Below are positions 14,222 to 22,279 of a DNA stretch of 34,601 nt, piece by piece (within the stretch, counting starts at the first letter, position 1; every line of letters starts with the position of its first letter). The stretch is from positions 1 to 34,601 of the forward strand of contig CAJUAA010000042.1 in NCBI GenBank assembly GCA_910584205.1, given 5' to 3'. This stretch comes from an uncultured Lachnospiraceae bacterium (GTDB taxonomy: Bacteria > Bacillota > Clostridia > Lachnospirales > Lachnospiraceae). A program made the position numbers and the translations under genes. Below the pieces are notes generated by a model. It made no database searches. It was not told the origin of the DNA and saw only the letters and a list, made by a program, of their open reading frames with translations.

Positions 14222-14263
14222 CGGTTTTAATAGACAGAACATATGTTCTTCCCGTTAAAACCG
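14222..14263. promoter_or_regulatory. Nested palindromic site upstream of flavodoxin
   Basis: An inner perfect 14-base palindrome AGAACATATGTTCT (14236-14249) and outer arms CGGTTTTAA / TTAAAACCG (14222-14230 and 14255-14263) share exactly the same centre, with 5-base gaps between the arms. It lies 22 bases before the flavodoxin start. A dimer or tetramer binding site, or an RNA hairpin in the leader, is plausible. The divergent WYL regulator is one candidate ligand. Confidence 0.6.
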
Positions 14264-14396
14264 CAGGTTCTGCTGCCGTGCCTGCCCATATCCACAGGCT
14301 GCAATTCCATTTTATAGAAAGCGGTTGCTAAAATCAAATACTTTTCATTCGTCTACGCAGGATTTTTATGGTATTCTTATTCTGGGAGGTGGAACA

Positions 14397-15293
14397 ATGT
14401 CAGACAGCCGTTTATTCAAAATTTTATATTATCTTTTAGACAGGAAGCATGCCACGGCCCCTGAACTGGCAGAGGAATTTGAAGTTTCCACCAGAACCAT
14501 TTACCGCGACGTGGAAGCGCTGAGCAGCGCGGGGATTCCAGTCTATACGGAGCCGGGGAGAAACGGCGGTATCTGTTTACTGCAGGATTTTATCCTGGAC
14601 AAGACAATCTTTTCGGAAGGCGAACAGCAGGAACTGCTGACGGCACTGCAGGGCATATCGGCCACAGGCTATATGGGCGGAAAGGAAATGCTTACAAAGC
14701 TGTCCGCGCTTTTCCATGTAACTGCAGAAAACTGGTTGGAGGTAGATTTTTCTCACTGGGGAAAACGCGCGTATGACAGTTCAAAATTTGAGCAGTTAAA
14801 GACAGCCGTCATCCAGTGCAGAGAAGTCACGATCGTCTATGAAAGCTCCGGCAGCGGAAGAAGCACACGGATCGTTCAGCCGTTAAAAATATGTTATAAA
14901 TCAAAGGAATGGTATCTGAAGGCGTTCTGCACAAAAAAGCAGGATTTCCGCATATTCAAACTAAACCGCATCGTAGAGTTGGAACCGTCAGAAAATACCT
15001 TTGTACCAAAACCGTATCCGGAAGAAAAAAATGACTTTCAACAGGACTTTCCCCAGATCGTCCTTTTGTTTTCAAAAGAAACCGCATACCGCGTCTATGA
15101 TGAATTTGACAAAACCGAGATGGAACTTCAGGAAAACGGCGATCTGCTTGTCCGCACGGAAATGCCCGTGGATCCATGGCTGATCGGTTATCTGCTTTCC
15201 TTTGGGACGCAGGTTGAAATCGTGGAACCGGACGGTTTAAGAAACATGCTGGCCGCGCAGGCGCAGGAAATTTACAGAAAACATAAACCTTGA
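14397..15293 (+). CDS. YafY-type HTH and WYL domain transcriptional regulator
   Basis: A 298-residue DNA-binding regulator. The N-terminal winged helix (about 1-60) contains the recognition segment STRTIYRDVEALSSAGIPVY. A WYL domain follows (about 125-200) with EWYLKAF, and a WCX-like C-terminus completes the family pattern. WYL domains are thought to sense ligands, often nucleic-acid related. GGGAGGTGG lies just upstream of the ATG at 14397. It diverges from flavodoxin and is followed at once by the zinc-ribbon/sigma operon, whose promoter overlaps its stop, so either side could be its target. Target assignment is inference. Confidence 0.88.
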   Translation: MSDSRLFKILYYLLDRKHATAPELAEEFEVSTRTIYRDVEALSSAGIPVYTEPGRNGGICLLQDFILDKTIFSEGEQQELLTALQGISATGYMGGKEMLTKLSALFHVTAENWLEVDFSHWGKRAYDSSKFEQLKTAVIQCREVTIVYESSGSGRSTRIVQPLKICYKSKEWYLKAFCTKKQDFRIFKLNRIVELEPSENTFVPKPYPEEKNDFQQDFPQIVLLFSKETAYRVYDEFDKTEMELQENGDLLVRTEMPVDPWLIGYLLSFGTQVEIVEPDGLRNMLAAQAQEIYRKHKP

Positions 15294-15323
15294 CAAAAGA
15301 TGTCAGGATATGTGTGATATACT
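15290..15323 (+). promoter_or_regulatory. Promoter region of the zinc-ribbon/sigma operon
   Basis: TGATATACT (15315-15323) resembles an extended -10 box. Upstream, TTGACA (15290-15295) lies inside the small dyad TGACA-aaaga-TGTCA (15291-15305), which overlaps the stop codon of the WYL gene. The spacing from TTGACA to TATACT (22 bases) is too long, so either the extended -10 works without it or the dyad is an operator. Confidence 0.45.
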
Positions 15324-15390
15324 GAATACCATAACAGCCATGCTGTTGTACAGAAGCATCAAACACATCAGAAAGAAAGAGGTAACGAAA

Positions 15391-15681
15391 ATGAAAGAAA
15401 TGAAGGAAATGAACGAGATGAACCAGAGATTCTGCCAGTGCTGCGGTATGCCCATGGGAGATACGGATGAACTGTACGGAACAAACGCCGACGGCAGCAA
15501 AAATGAGGACTACTGCAGCTATTGTTTTGAAAACGGCGCGTTTACTTTTCACGGTACGATGGAAGAGATGATCGAGGTATGCGTACCGCATATGGCGGCG
15601 GCGAACCCCGATCTGAGCGAAGAGGACGCAAGAAGAGCCATGCAGGAATGGTTTCCGACGCTGAAACGCTGGAAAAACTGA
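15391..15681 (+). CDS. Small zinc-ribbon domain protein
   Basis: A 96-residue protein of the putative zinc-ribbon family often seen in Firmicutes. A Met/Lys/Glu-rich start (MKEMKEMNEM) precedes the ribbon: RFCQCCGMPMG (14-24) and EDYCSYCFENG (39-49) supply two CxxC-type pairs, with Cys64 and His67 possible extra ligands. No enzymatic motif is visible. GAGG precedes the ATG by eight bases; Met4, Met7 or Met10 are possible alternative starts. It is the first gene of an operon with a sigma factor and a DUF2461 protein. Role unknown; DNA-, RNA- or protein-binding is all that can be said. Confidence 0.85.
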   Translation: MKEMKEMNEMNQRFCQCCGMPMGDTDELYGTNADGSKNEDYCSYCFENGAFTFHGTMEEMIEVCVPHMAAANPDLSEEDARRAMQEWFPTLKRWKN

Positions 15682-15758
15682 CCCCTGCCGCAAAAATTTA
15701 TTTTTCCTGTCACACGGCCGTCTCTCAGTTGTCTAATAAGATACAGGAGGTAAAAAAC

Positions 15759-16604
15759 ATGAAGCAAAAGACCAACGAAGAACTGCTGGCTTTGATTGAA
15801 AAAGCCGTTGCCGGAGATAAAAAATCTCTGGAAACCGTTATACTCAGTGTACAGGACCTGGTGTTTAACCTGTCTCTGCGTATGCTCGGCACGTTTCCTG
15901 ACGCAGAGGACGCCGCACAGGATATTCTGTTAAAGATCATAACCCACCTGTCCTCTTTTAAAGGGGACAGCGTATTTTCCACCTGGGTATTCCGCATTGC
16001 AATGAATCACCTGAAAAATTACCAGAAGCACATGTTCGCAAAATTTCCTCTCAGCTTTGAATTTTACGGAGACGATATTAAGAACGCAAAGATCGACGAC
16101 GTGCCCGATCTCACGCAGAATGTGGAAGCGTCCATTTTAGCAGAGGAGCTGAAACTTTCCTGCACGAATGTCATGCTGCAGTGCCTCGATGCCGAAAGCC
16201 GGTGCATCTTTATTTTAGGAACGATGTTCAAGGCGGACAGCCGGATTGCGGGCGATATTCTGGGTATTACCCCGGAAGCCTACCGGCAGCGGCTTTCAAG
16301 AATCCGCAGCAAAATGGCGGATTTCTTAAAGGAATACTGCGGCGAGTACGGAAACGGAACGTGCCGCTGCGCGGACAGAGTCAATTATGCCATCCAAAAT
16401 CACAGGCTTAACCCTGCGCAGCTGGATTTCTCTTCCGCAATCCCCAAAAGTACTATAATGGAAGTAAAAGAAGCGATGGAAAACATCGATGACATTTCTC
16501 AGGAATTTGCTTTTTGCAAAACCTTTGAGTCCCCTGCAGGCCTGAAAGAATTCATCCGGACATTTTTAGACGGGGCTTCCTGTTCCGTTGTCACAAACGC
16601 GTAG
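15759..16604 (+). CDS. ECF-like sigma-70 factor with C-terminal extension
   Basis: A 281-residue RNA polymerase sigma factor. Region 2 lies at about 25-92, with the core-binding helix DAEDAAQDILLKI and the STWVFRIAMNHLKN segment. Region 4 lies at about 130-190, with GDILGITPEAYRQRLSRIRSKM as the -35 recognition helices. Typical ECF factors stop here. This one continues for about 90 residues (192-281) with a Cys cluster (Cys194, Cys202, Cys204) and no recognised domain. No anti-sigma gene is adjacent, so the extension may be the built-in control element. AGGAGG lies seven bases before the ATG at 15759; the longer open frame overlaps the zinc-ribbon gene and is rejected. Confidence 0.87.
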   Translation: MKQKTNEELLALIEKAVAGDKKSLETVILSVQDLVFNLSLRMLGTFPDAEDAAQDILLKIITHLSSFKGDSVFSTWVFRIAMNHLKNYQKHMFAKFPLSFEFYGDDIKNAKIDDVPDLTQNVEASILAEELKLSCTNVMLQCLDAESRCIFILGTMFKADSRIAGDILGITPEAYRQRLSRIRSKMADFLKEYCGEYGNGTCRCADRVNYAIQNHRLNPAQLDFSSAIPKSTIMEVKEAMENIDDISQEFAFCKTFESPAGLKEFIRTFLDGASCSVVTNA

Positions 16605-16617
16605 GAGGAATGGAAAA

Positions 16618-17304
16618 ATGAATACTCAGCTTATCCTGAATTATCTTTCTGATTTAAGCGAAAACAACAATCGGGAATGGTATCATGAACACAAAGCAGA
16701 AAACAAGGCGGCAAACACAGAATTTGAAGCATTGATCGGCGCGCTGATCCTCCGGATCGGTGAATTTGACAGCAGCGTGCTTCATAATGAGCCGAAAAGC
16801 CTTACCTTTAAGCTGGTGAGAGATACGCGGTTCAGCCATGATAAATCGCCTTATAATCCGGCCTTTCGCGCCCATATTTCTTCACAGGGAAAACTGCCGG
16901 TCCCTGTCGGCTATTATCTTATGATAAAACCCGGCGGCCGGTCTTTTTTAGGCGGAGGCCTGTTTGCAGATATGTTCAAAGAGGCGACAGCCATGGTACG
17001 GAACTATATTGTCCAAAACGGCAGCGAATTGGAGCGCATCATCCAGGAACCGGAATTCAGGAAATATTTCGCGGTACAGGGATCGGCGCTCAAAAATGTC
17101 CCCGCCGGATATGACAAAAGCCACCCGCAGTCGGAATACTTAAAGTTTAAGAGCTGGTATCTGGAGTATCCGCTCAAAGATGAAGAGCTTCACGACGCCG
17201 AAGCATTTCTCGCAAAGGCCGCCGGGCTTTTCCGCATTATGAAGCCGTTTAACGATTATCTGAACAGGGCGCTTACAGGCTTTCAGATGCCGGCAGGGCG
17301 ATGA
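16618..17304 (+). CDS. DUF2461 (TIGR02453-type) family protein
   Basis: A 228-residue protein of a widespread uncharacterised family. Landmarks are LSENNNREWYHEHK (18-31), the FKLVRDTRFSHDKSPYNP block (about 71-88), GYYLMIKPGGRSFLGGG (about 102-118) and the C-terminal KPFNDYLNRAL. No signal peptide or membrane segment is seen. GGAGG precedes the ATG at 16618, 13 bases after the sigma gene, so it is the last gene of that operon. Its 3' end overlaps the convergent ABC permease by 32 bases. The function is unknown to me. Confidence 0.88.
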   Translation: MNTQLILNYLSDLSENNNREWYHEHKAENKAANTEFEALIGALILRIGEFDSSVLHNEPKSLTFKLVRDTRFSHDKSPYNPAFRAHISSQGKLPVPVGYYLMIKPGGRSFLGGGLFADMFKEATAMVRNYIVQNGSELERIIQEPEFRKYFAVQGSALKNVPAGYDKSHPQSEYLKFKSWYLEYPLKDEELHDAEAFLAKAAGLFRIMKPFNDYLNRALTGFQMPAGR

Positions 17305-18493
17305 ACGCCATGATTTCCAAAGCCGGCAGAACCAGCAGGGCAGGCAGAAGCACCGGCCAGGCGGATACGGCTCCCGCAAGCAGCAGCATGACTGCCGGAA
17401 CGATATATTTCCGCGGATGGTGCCACAGGTCGCTCTCGATCTTCCAGCCCCGGATGGGATAAAACCATTCCAGCAGCACGGACAGCACCGCGCTCTGAAG
17501 GGCGAAGAAGACTGCCTGGGCGGCCATGAAGGCGGTGACGCCGCCGCTTTGTATCTGCCAGCTTATGAGGAAGATCGCATCTGCGGCCATATTGCACAGG
17601 AAGATAAACAGGCAGTACGGGATGCAGAAGCGCCGTTTCTGCCCGGGGAGGAAGCGGACTGCCTGCTCCAGATCCCGGTCGCAGGACAGCAGGATACAGA
17701 TGGGAGTATTCAGGGACAGAACCGCAAACCCCACCGGGACAGCGGACAGGCCGGCCGCTTCTCTTAGAAAATACGGCATTCCAATGGCTGCGCACCACAT
17801 CACAGCCGTATTGAGCAGATAATTTTTGTGGCAGCTCAGATACCGGAAAAAATACCGCCACAGGGATGCCGTGTTCCGCCGCCTGACGGCGTGGCTTTTC
17901 CCGCTCTCCCACGGGTAAAAGTCATATCCGTCCGCCCTCCGTAAAAAGAGGACAGCAAACAGGCTGTTTGCAGACAGCAGCAGGCCGGCCCACGGCCCGT
18001 TTCCCAAAAACAGAATGGCGGCAGCCGTGACGGCAGCCCAAAGCCCGCCCGCATACCAGTACTTTCTCAGGGAATAGACTGCGGCAGCCATAAGGACCGC
18101 ATGGATCACACAGAGGAGGATCCCTGCGATCTCCATGGGCTTCCAGGCGGAGACCGCCAGCAGGACCGCCAGCAGCAGCCCTGTCTTTGTAAGGACCGTA
18201 TAGGCTCCCAGCATAGCCACAAAGGAAAAGACAAACTCCCGGCTTTGATGCGGCAGCATCAGCATATGCTGCAATTCGACAGTGTTATCTTTCGAAGAAA
18301 GAGCCTGCCACATCACGCCGGCGGTAAAGGCGCTGATCATCAGAATCCGGACAGACGGGGCGATCCGCACCCGAAAGCCGGCAAGATACAGTCCCCAAAA
18401 TACGATCAGATCAATCAAAAGAATCCGGGGCAGACGTTCACCGTTTACCCCGAACAGCCTTTTGGCAAAGGCTTTACCTGTCATTTTCATCAT
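17273..18493 (-). CDS. ABC transporter permease (multi-pass)
   Basis: A 406-residue integral membrane protein with about eleven hydrophobic helices. The N-terminus before the first helix is basic. No FtsX or periplasmic domain is seen, so it resembles ABC-2-like export permeases. GGGAGG lies six bases before the ATG at 18493, which lies inside the 3' end of the ATPase gene (20-base overlap). It forms an operon with that ATPase and a 58-residue membrane protein. The substrate is unknown. Its 3' end overlaps the DUF2461 gene on the other strand. Confidence 0.82.
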   Translation of the reverse strand: MMKMTGKAFAKRLFGVNGERLPRILLIDLIVFWGLYLAGFRVRIAPSVRILMISAFTAGVMWQALSSKDNTVELQHMLMLPHQSREFVFSFVAMLGAYTVLTKTGLLLAVLLAVSAWKPMEIAGILLCVIHAVLMAAAVYSLRKYWYAGGLWAAVTAAAILFLGNGPWAGLLLSANSLFAVLFLRRADGYDFYPWESGKSHAVRRRNTASLWRYFFRYLSCHKNYLLNTAVMWCAAIGMPYFLREAAGLSAVPVGFAVLSLNTPICILLSCDRDLEQAVRFLPGQKRRFCIPYCLFIFLCNMAADAIFLISWQIQSGGVTAFMAAQAVFFALQSAVLSVLLEWFYPIRGWKIESDLWHHPRKYIVPAVMLLLAGAVSAWPVLLPALLVLPALEIMAFIALPASESL

Positions 18494-19181
18494 GCAGAGC
18501 CTCCCGGATATCCGCGGCGCTGATCTGCCCGCGTTCAAATGTCTGCCGGACCCTGCCATCCTCCAGGACAAATACCCGGTCAGAAGTCAGCGTGATGCTC
18601 TCCAGGATGTGGGAGGAAAACAGGACGGTCCCATGCTCCTTATATCCGGAAATCTGCCGGTACAGATATTCCGTACTCTGGAAATCCAGCCCGTTGACCG
18701 GCTCGTCCAGGAAAAGCAGCCTGGGTTTCAGGGCAAACGCCGTAATCAAAAATGCTTTTTTCCGGTTTCCGGTTGACAGCTCTCTTAACAGGGTATCCGC
18801 ATATGCTTCAAAATGGAAGCCCTGTATCAGCTCCGACACGTCCGGTACTTCTTTTCCATAGGCGCTGCATACATAGGCCAGATATTCCCGGAAGGTAAAA
18901 TACGAAAAAGAACTGTCCTCGGCAAACACCGTATAGCGGCAGCGTTTAAAATCCTGCTTTCGAAAATCCACAGGGGAACCGCAAAAGCGGATGCCGTCGG
19001 CGCAAAAGGTCGGAAGCAGGCCCGAAAGCACTTTCAGAAACGTGGTCTTCCCGGCCCCGTTCAGTCCGATCAGGCCGGCCGCTTCGTGCTCCGCCAGCTC
19101 AAAGGAAAAATCCGAAAGTATCATCTTCCCTTCCGTATACCACGCACTCAGGTTTTGAACCGTCAGAAGCGCTTCTCCCAT
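18474..19181 (-). CDS. ABC transporter ATP-binding protein
   Basis: A 235-residue ATPase that powers the adjacent permease. Walker A is GLNGAGKTT (39-47), the signature is a variant LSTGNRKK (135-142), Walker B is RLLFLDEP (154-161) with NGLD, and the switch histidine is His191 in SSHIL. The LSTGN signature in place of LSGGQ is common in export-type ATPases of this kind. The start at 19181 follows AAGGAG; that ribosome binding site lies within the last codons of the small upstream gene, so the two are probably coupled. The longer upstream frame is rejected. Confidence 0.92.
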   Translation of the reverse strand: MGEALLTVQNLSAWYTEGKMILSDFSFELAEHEAAGLIGLNGAGKTTFLKVLSGLLPTFCADGIRFCGSPVDFRKQDFKRCRYTVFAEDSSFSYFTFREYLAYVCSAYGKEVPDVSELIQGFHFEAYADTLLRELSTGNRKKAFLITAFALKPRLLFLDEPVNGLDFQSTEYLYRQISGYKEHGTVLFSSHILESITLTSDRVFVLEDGRVRQTFERGQISAADIREALHDENDR

Positions 19182-19182
19182 C

Positions 19183-19359
19183 TTACCTGTCTCCTTTTCC
19201 GCCTTTTTCTTTTTTCCATGCCGCGTATGCACAGTACAGGAATACGCCAGCCAGCACCAGGTAAAGCCCCATCACCGGAACGCTGCCGGATGCTCCGCAT
19301 ATAACAGCCGCAATCAGCCAGATCAGGCCAATGGCTCCGCGTATATAGATATGACGCAT
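19183..19359 (-). CDS. 58-residue two-helix membrane protein of the ABC operon
   Basis: A short gene too small for many gene finders. The start ATG at 19357-19359 is preceded by AGGAGGAGGG at 7 bases, and the stop TAA is at 19183-19185, one base before the ATPase start. The protein has a basic N-terminus (MRHIYIRG), two hydrophobic helices (about 8-25 and 28-47) with a short Gly/Ser turn, and a very basic tail (KKEKGGKGDR). The strong ribosome binding site, the tight spacing and its clear membrane design support a real gene. It may be an accessory subunit, a small anchoring protein or a membrane-embedded regulator of the transporter. I recognise no family. Confidence 0.78.
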   Translation of the reverse strand: MRHIYIRGAIGLIWLIAAVICGASGSVPVMGLYLVLAGVFLYCAYAAWKKEKGGKGDR

Positions 19360-19491
19360 GTTCTTTCCCTCCTCCTTTCATTCTGCAGTCCTATATTTGT
19401 TAAGATTTTATCAAACTTCTTTTCCGAAAGGATCTCATGAGTTACAGGCTTTCCGCCAGGAAGACAGGACCACAAGCCCCTCGTCCAGCCG

Positions 19492-19866
19492 TCATTCCTT
19501 TTTCTTTACTACGGATATCCACACCTCATACTGCGCGTTCTGCGGGTCCGGATTTAAGTAAACCTCAAGGTCGGGAGCGTTGGCATATTCATACCCGGAG
19601 GCCGGAAGCCATTCCGTTATAATCCGCTGCTCCAGTTCCTGTATGGACTGATTGTTACCTGTTCCGGAAAAGATTACCCAGGTAGACGCAGGCACGGTAT
19701 ATTCTTCAAACCCGCCGCTTTCCTTTGTACTGGAAACGGCAATAAAATATTTCCACTGTTCCTCATCATTGCAGGCGATCCGCCCAAGCTGTTCATAGTC
19801 AATTTCGTCTGTCAAATGTTCCTCAATATACTTCATGCTCTGGTTTAATCTTTCAACCCATTCCAT
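19492..19866 (-). CDS. Internally deleted AraC-type regulator with GyrI-like domain
   Basis: An open 124-residue frame with AGGAGG seven bases before the ATG at 19866. Residues 1-32 (MEWVERLNQSMKYIEEHL onward, to GRIAC) match the first helices of an AraC-family DNA-binding domain. Residues 33-124 match the end of a GyrI-like effector-binding domain (NDEEQWKYFIAVSS ... YEVWISVVKK). Full-length relatives are about 285-290 residues, so about 160 residues, including both helix-turn-helix motifs and the start of the effector domain, are missing. The join at about 19768-19776 keeps the frame. The product cannot bind DNA as its relatives do. It may be a pseudogene, or a leftover effector-binding miniprotein. 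Confidence 0.82.
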   Translation of the reverse strand: MEWVERLNQSMKYIEEHLTDEIDYEQLGRIACNDEEQWKYFIAVSSTKESGGFEEYTVPASTWVIFSGTGNNQSIQELEQRIITEWLPASGYEYANAPDLEVYLNPDPQNAQYEVWISVVKKKE

Positions 19867-19989
19867 GAGCCACCTCCTGATCCGCACGTATTGTGCTTTT
19901 TGGACATTCCATCTGTCTTTCTTATTATTATACAGACTGTCCTCAAATATTTCCTCTCTATTTCTGTACAAAAATGAGAGGAGGGTGCA

Positions 19990-21378
19990 TCATGGCATCT
20001 CTCCCTGATCTCCCGGGATGATCAACAGCACATGGAGGATAAATACTTTCTCCTGTGTCTCGATATTCATGGCGCCGCCATATTTTTCAGCTACTTTTTT
20101 TACATTCGACAGGCCGGTCCCATTTTTGAAGGCGCCGTTTCCGTGAAAGCTGTTTCGAATTTCCAGCATAAGGAAATCCCCCTGGATACGCCCGGATACG
20201 TGGATGAATTTTTCTGTCTCCGTCCCCATACTTTTACATGCATGAATGGCGTTGTCCAGCGCGTTTGAAAGGACAATGCAGATATCGATATCCCGCAGGC
20301 CGCAGGGATACGGCAGAAAGAGGGAGCAGCTCACGCCGATCCCCATGCTCTTTGCAAGCCCCAGTTTATTTCCTGCCAGAATATCCACTACCGGATTGTT
20401 GGTGCTGCAGGGAAATGACATCTTTTCCGCCATATCGTCCAGATCTTCCATATAGTTTACCGCCTCTTCCAGTTTCCCGCCCTGCAGAAGATTTTTTACC
20501 ACTGCAATGTGGTTCCTGATATCATGGCGAAACGATTTTGTCTCATCGTAACGGGCCTTCGCTTCCTCCACATACTGGTTCAGGGAATGCTCTTCCTGTT
20601 CCAGCAGCGACAATTCCGTGCTGAGGCGGAAATTCTGCTGCAGCTTTTTATAAGAAAACAGGATGCAGAACAGGCCGGCAAGTCCCAGAACATACATGGC
20701 AAGCAGCTGCCCCTGGCTGATCAGATATCCCGCAGGTCCTTCCTCCATCAGAACCTCAAACTGAAATTCAAATGCAAGCATACTGATGTACTCGTTCATC
20801 ATAAATATCATCAGGATCGGAATGAGGGTCAAAAACATCTGCTGCATGTCTGCCGCGGCAGAAAAGGAATCCGAAACGTCCCTGGGATACAGAACGTCCC
20901 AGGAAAAACAGCGGTACACCACACCATAGCACAACCCGCTCAATACCAGCGACGCCGCCCCTCTGGCCAGCATGGCCGCAGCGCCGTCCGGATCGCGGAA
21001 CACAGCGGGCATCCATGGACCGCAAAGATTCATCATGGTTTCCCCGATTCCAAAGCAGAGCTGCATGATTTCAATCGTCAAAGCCGCATACAGAAGGGCG
21101 GACTTCGCATCCGCATAACAGGCAAACATCCCGTATGCTGTAAACAGCAGGACAAACACCCCGAAACCGGCGAGCGTTCTAACCGGAACAAACTCATTGA
21201 TCATCACCGCACATACCGCAAACAGGAAATAAAAAGGAGGCCATATGTTCTTTTTCAGAATTTTTGCCAGAAGGTAAAGCTGGAACGATGTCCCGATCAG
21301 GTTCAGAATCAAGTTCAAACCATAAAACCCCATCCCGGATTCCGTCATCCTATTGAAATAATCGAAATACTCCGCCAT
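19990..21378 (-). CDS. AgrC-like sensor histidine kinase (GHKL type)
   Basis: A 462-residue membrane kinase. About six hydrophobic helices occupy residues 15-225, as in peptide-sensing AgrC/BlpH-type receptors. A coiled linker leads to the H-box FRHDIRNHIAVVKNLL, with the phosphoacceptor His. The GHKL ATPase follows, with N-box VLSNALDNAIHACKS and G-box GTGLSNVKKVAEKYGG. It lies 66 bases downstream of a LytTR response regulator, its likely partner. The ATG at 21378 has GGGGG eight bases upstream; seven extra codons with a TTG are possible. No AgrD-like peptide or AgrB gene is visible nearby, so the signal is unknown. Confidence 0.9.
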   Translation of the reverse strand: MAEYFDYFNRMTESGMGFYGLNLILNLIGTSFQLYLLAKILKKNIWPPFYFLFAVCAVMINEFVPVRTLAGFGVFVLLFTAYGMFACYADAKSALLYAALTIEIMQLCFGIGETMMNLCGPWMPAVFRDPDGAAAMLARGAASLVLSGLCYGVVYRCFSWDVLYPRDVSDSFSAAADMQQMFLTLIPILMIFMMNEYISMLAFEFQFEVLMEEGPAGYLISQGQLLAMYVLGLAGLFCILFSYKKLQQNFRLSTELSLLEQEEHSLNQYVEEAKARYDETKSFRHDIRNHIAVVKNLLQGGKLEEAVNYMEDLDDMAEKMSFPCSTNNPVVDILAGNKLGLAKSMGIGVSCSLFLPYPCGLRDIDICIVLSNALDNAIHACKSMGTETEKFIHVSGRIQGDFLMLEIRNSFHGNGAFKNGTGLSNVKKVAEKYGGAMNIETQEKVFILHVLLIIPGDQGEMP

Positions 21379-21444
21379 CTTATCTGCCCCCGCACACAAA
21401 CGCTCTCTGTCTCTGCCGTTCCCTCACGGATTTGCCCGAACCGC

Positions 21445-22149
21445 TCAGATATTCTTCATATACTGCAGGACCACGCTGGAAAACTCCCGGTTCCGCAGCC
21501 GTGATACGGGAACTTCCCTGCCGTTATCCATATATGCCGTACCGTTTTTATAGCCTTTTAAATGCTTCAGGTTGATGAGATAGCTCCTGTGGCACCGGAA
21601 AAAACGGTCGTCCAGTTTTGTTTCCAGATGTTCAATCCGCTCATAATAATCCACAACCTCGCCGGACGTCAGATTCAGATAGATTTTCCGGTCTATGATC
21701 TCACAGAAAACAATCTCATCCTTCCGGATGATGCGGCTCTCATATCCCTTCTGCACGAGCAGGCGGTCTTCGCCGGCGCTGCGCATGGAAGCAAGACAGC
21801 GCTCCATGGTTTTCTCAAACTGCGCCTCATCGACCGGTTTGACCAGATAATCATAGGCCTGTACCTCAAACGACTGGAACACCATCTCTTTCAGTACCGT
21901 GATGAAGATCAGAAAACCCTGGAACCGATCGGCCCGGAGCCTCCTTGCCGTCTCCATGCCGTCGATCTCCTTCATCTGGATATCCAGAAACAGAATGTCG
22001 ATGGGCCCGCCGTACTTCAGAAGCTCTTCGCCTCCGGCAAACGTCCGAAGGCAGATCTCCCTGTTCTTTTTACGAAAAAATTCAGAGACCAGAGCCTTGA
22101 TCTGTTCGGACATATATGGTTCATCATCGCAGACTGCAATATGGATCAA
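21445..22149 (-). CDS. LytTR-type (AgrA-like) response regulator
   Basis: A 234-residue response regulator. The receiver domain (1-120) contains VCDDEP and the phosphoacceptor in DILFLDIQMKEIDG, with Lys in LVKPVD. The LytTR DNA-binding domain (about 130-232) shows FFRCHRSYLINLKHL and REVPVSRLRNREF. The start is a TTG (22147-22149) with AGGAGG seven bases upstream and gives MIHIAVCDDEP, the expected receiver N-terminus; no closer ATG fits. It is the first gene of a two-gene operon with the AgrC-like kinase and has its own promoter. Confidence 0.92.
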   Translation of the reverse strand: MIHIAVCDDEPYMSEQIKALVSEFFRKKNREICLRTFAGGEELLKYGGPIDILFLDIQMKEIDGMETARRLRADRFQGFLIFITVLKEMVFQSFEVQAYDYLVKPVDEAQFEKTMERCLASMRSAGEDRLLVQKGYESRIIRKDEIVFCEIIDRKIYLNLTSGEVVDYYERIEHLETKLDDRFFRCHRSYLINLKHLKGYKNGTAYMDNGREVPVSRLRNREFSSVVLQYMKNI

Positions 22150-22180
22150 TGCGCCACCTCCTCATCATACGTAATATCTT

Positions 22181-22209
22181 ATTATAGTCTTCCTGAAACG
22201 GCAAAACAA
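22181..22209 (-). promoter_or_regulatory. Promoter of the LytTR/AgrC-like operon
   Basis: On the minus strand TTGTTT (22204-22209) and TATAAT (22181-22186) are 17 bases apart, about 30 bases before the TTG start. Confidence 0.68.
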
Positions 22210-22279
22210 TCCCGTTGCTGTGAAATACGTTCTGAATGATGCAGAATACCGCATACCATGTCAATCGCTCAGGATCATT

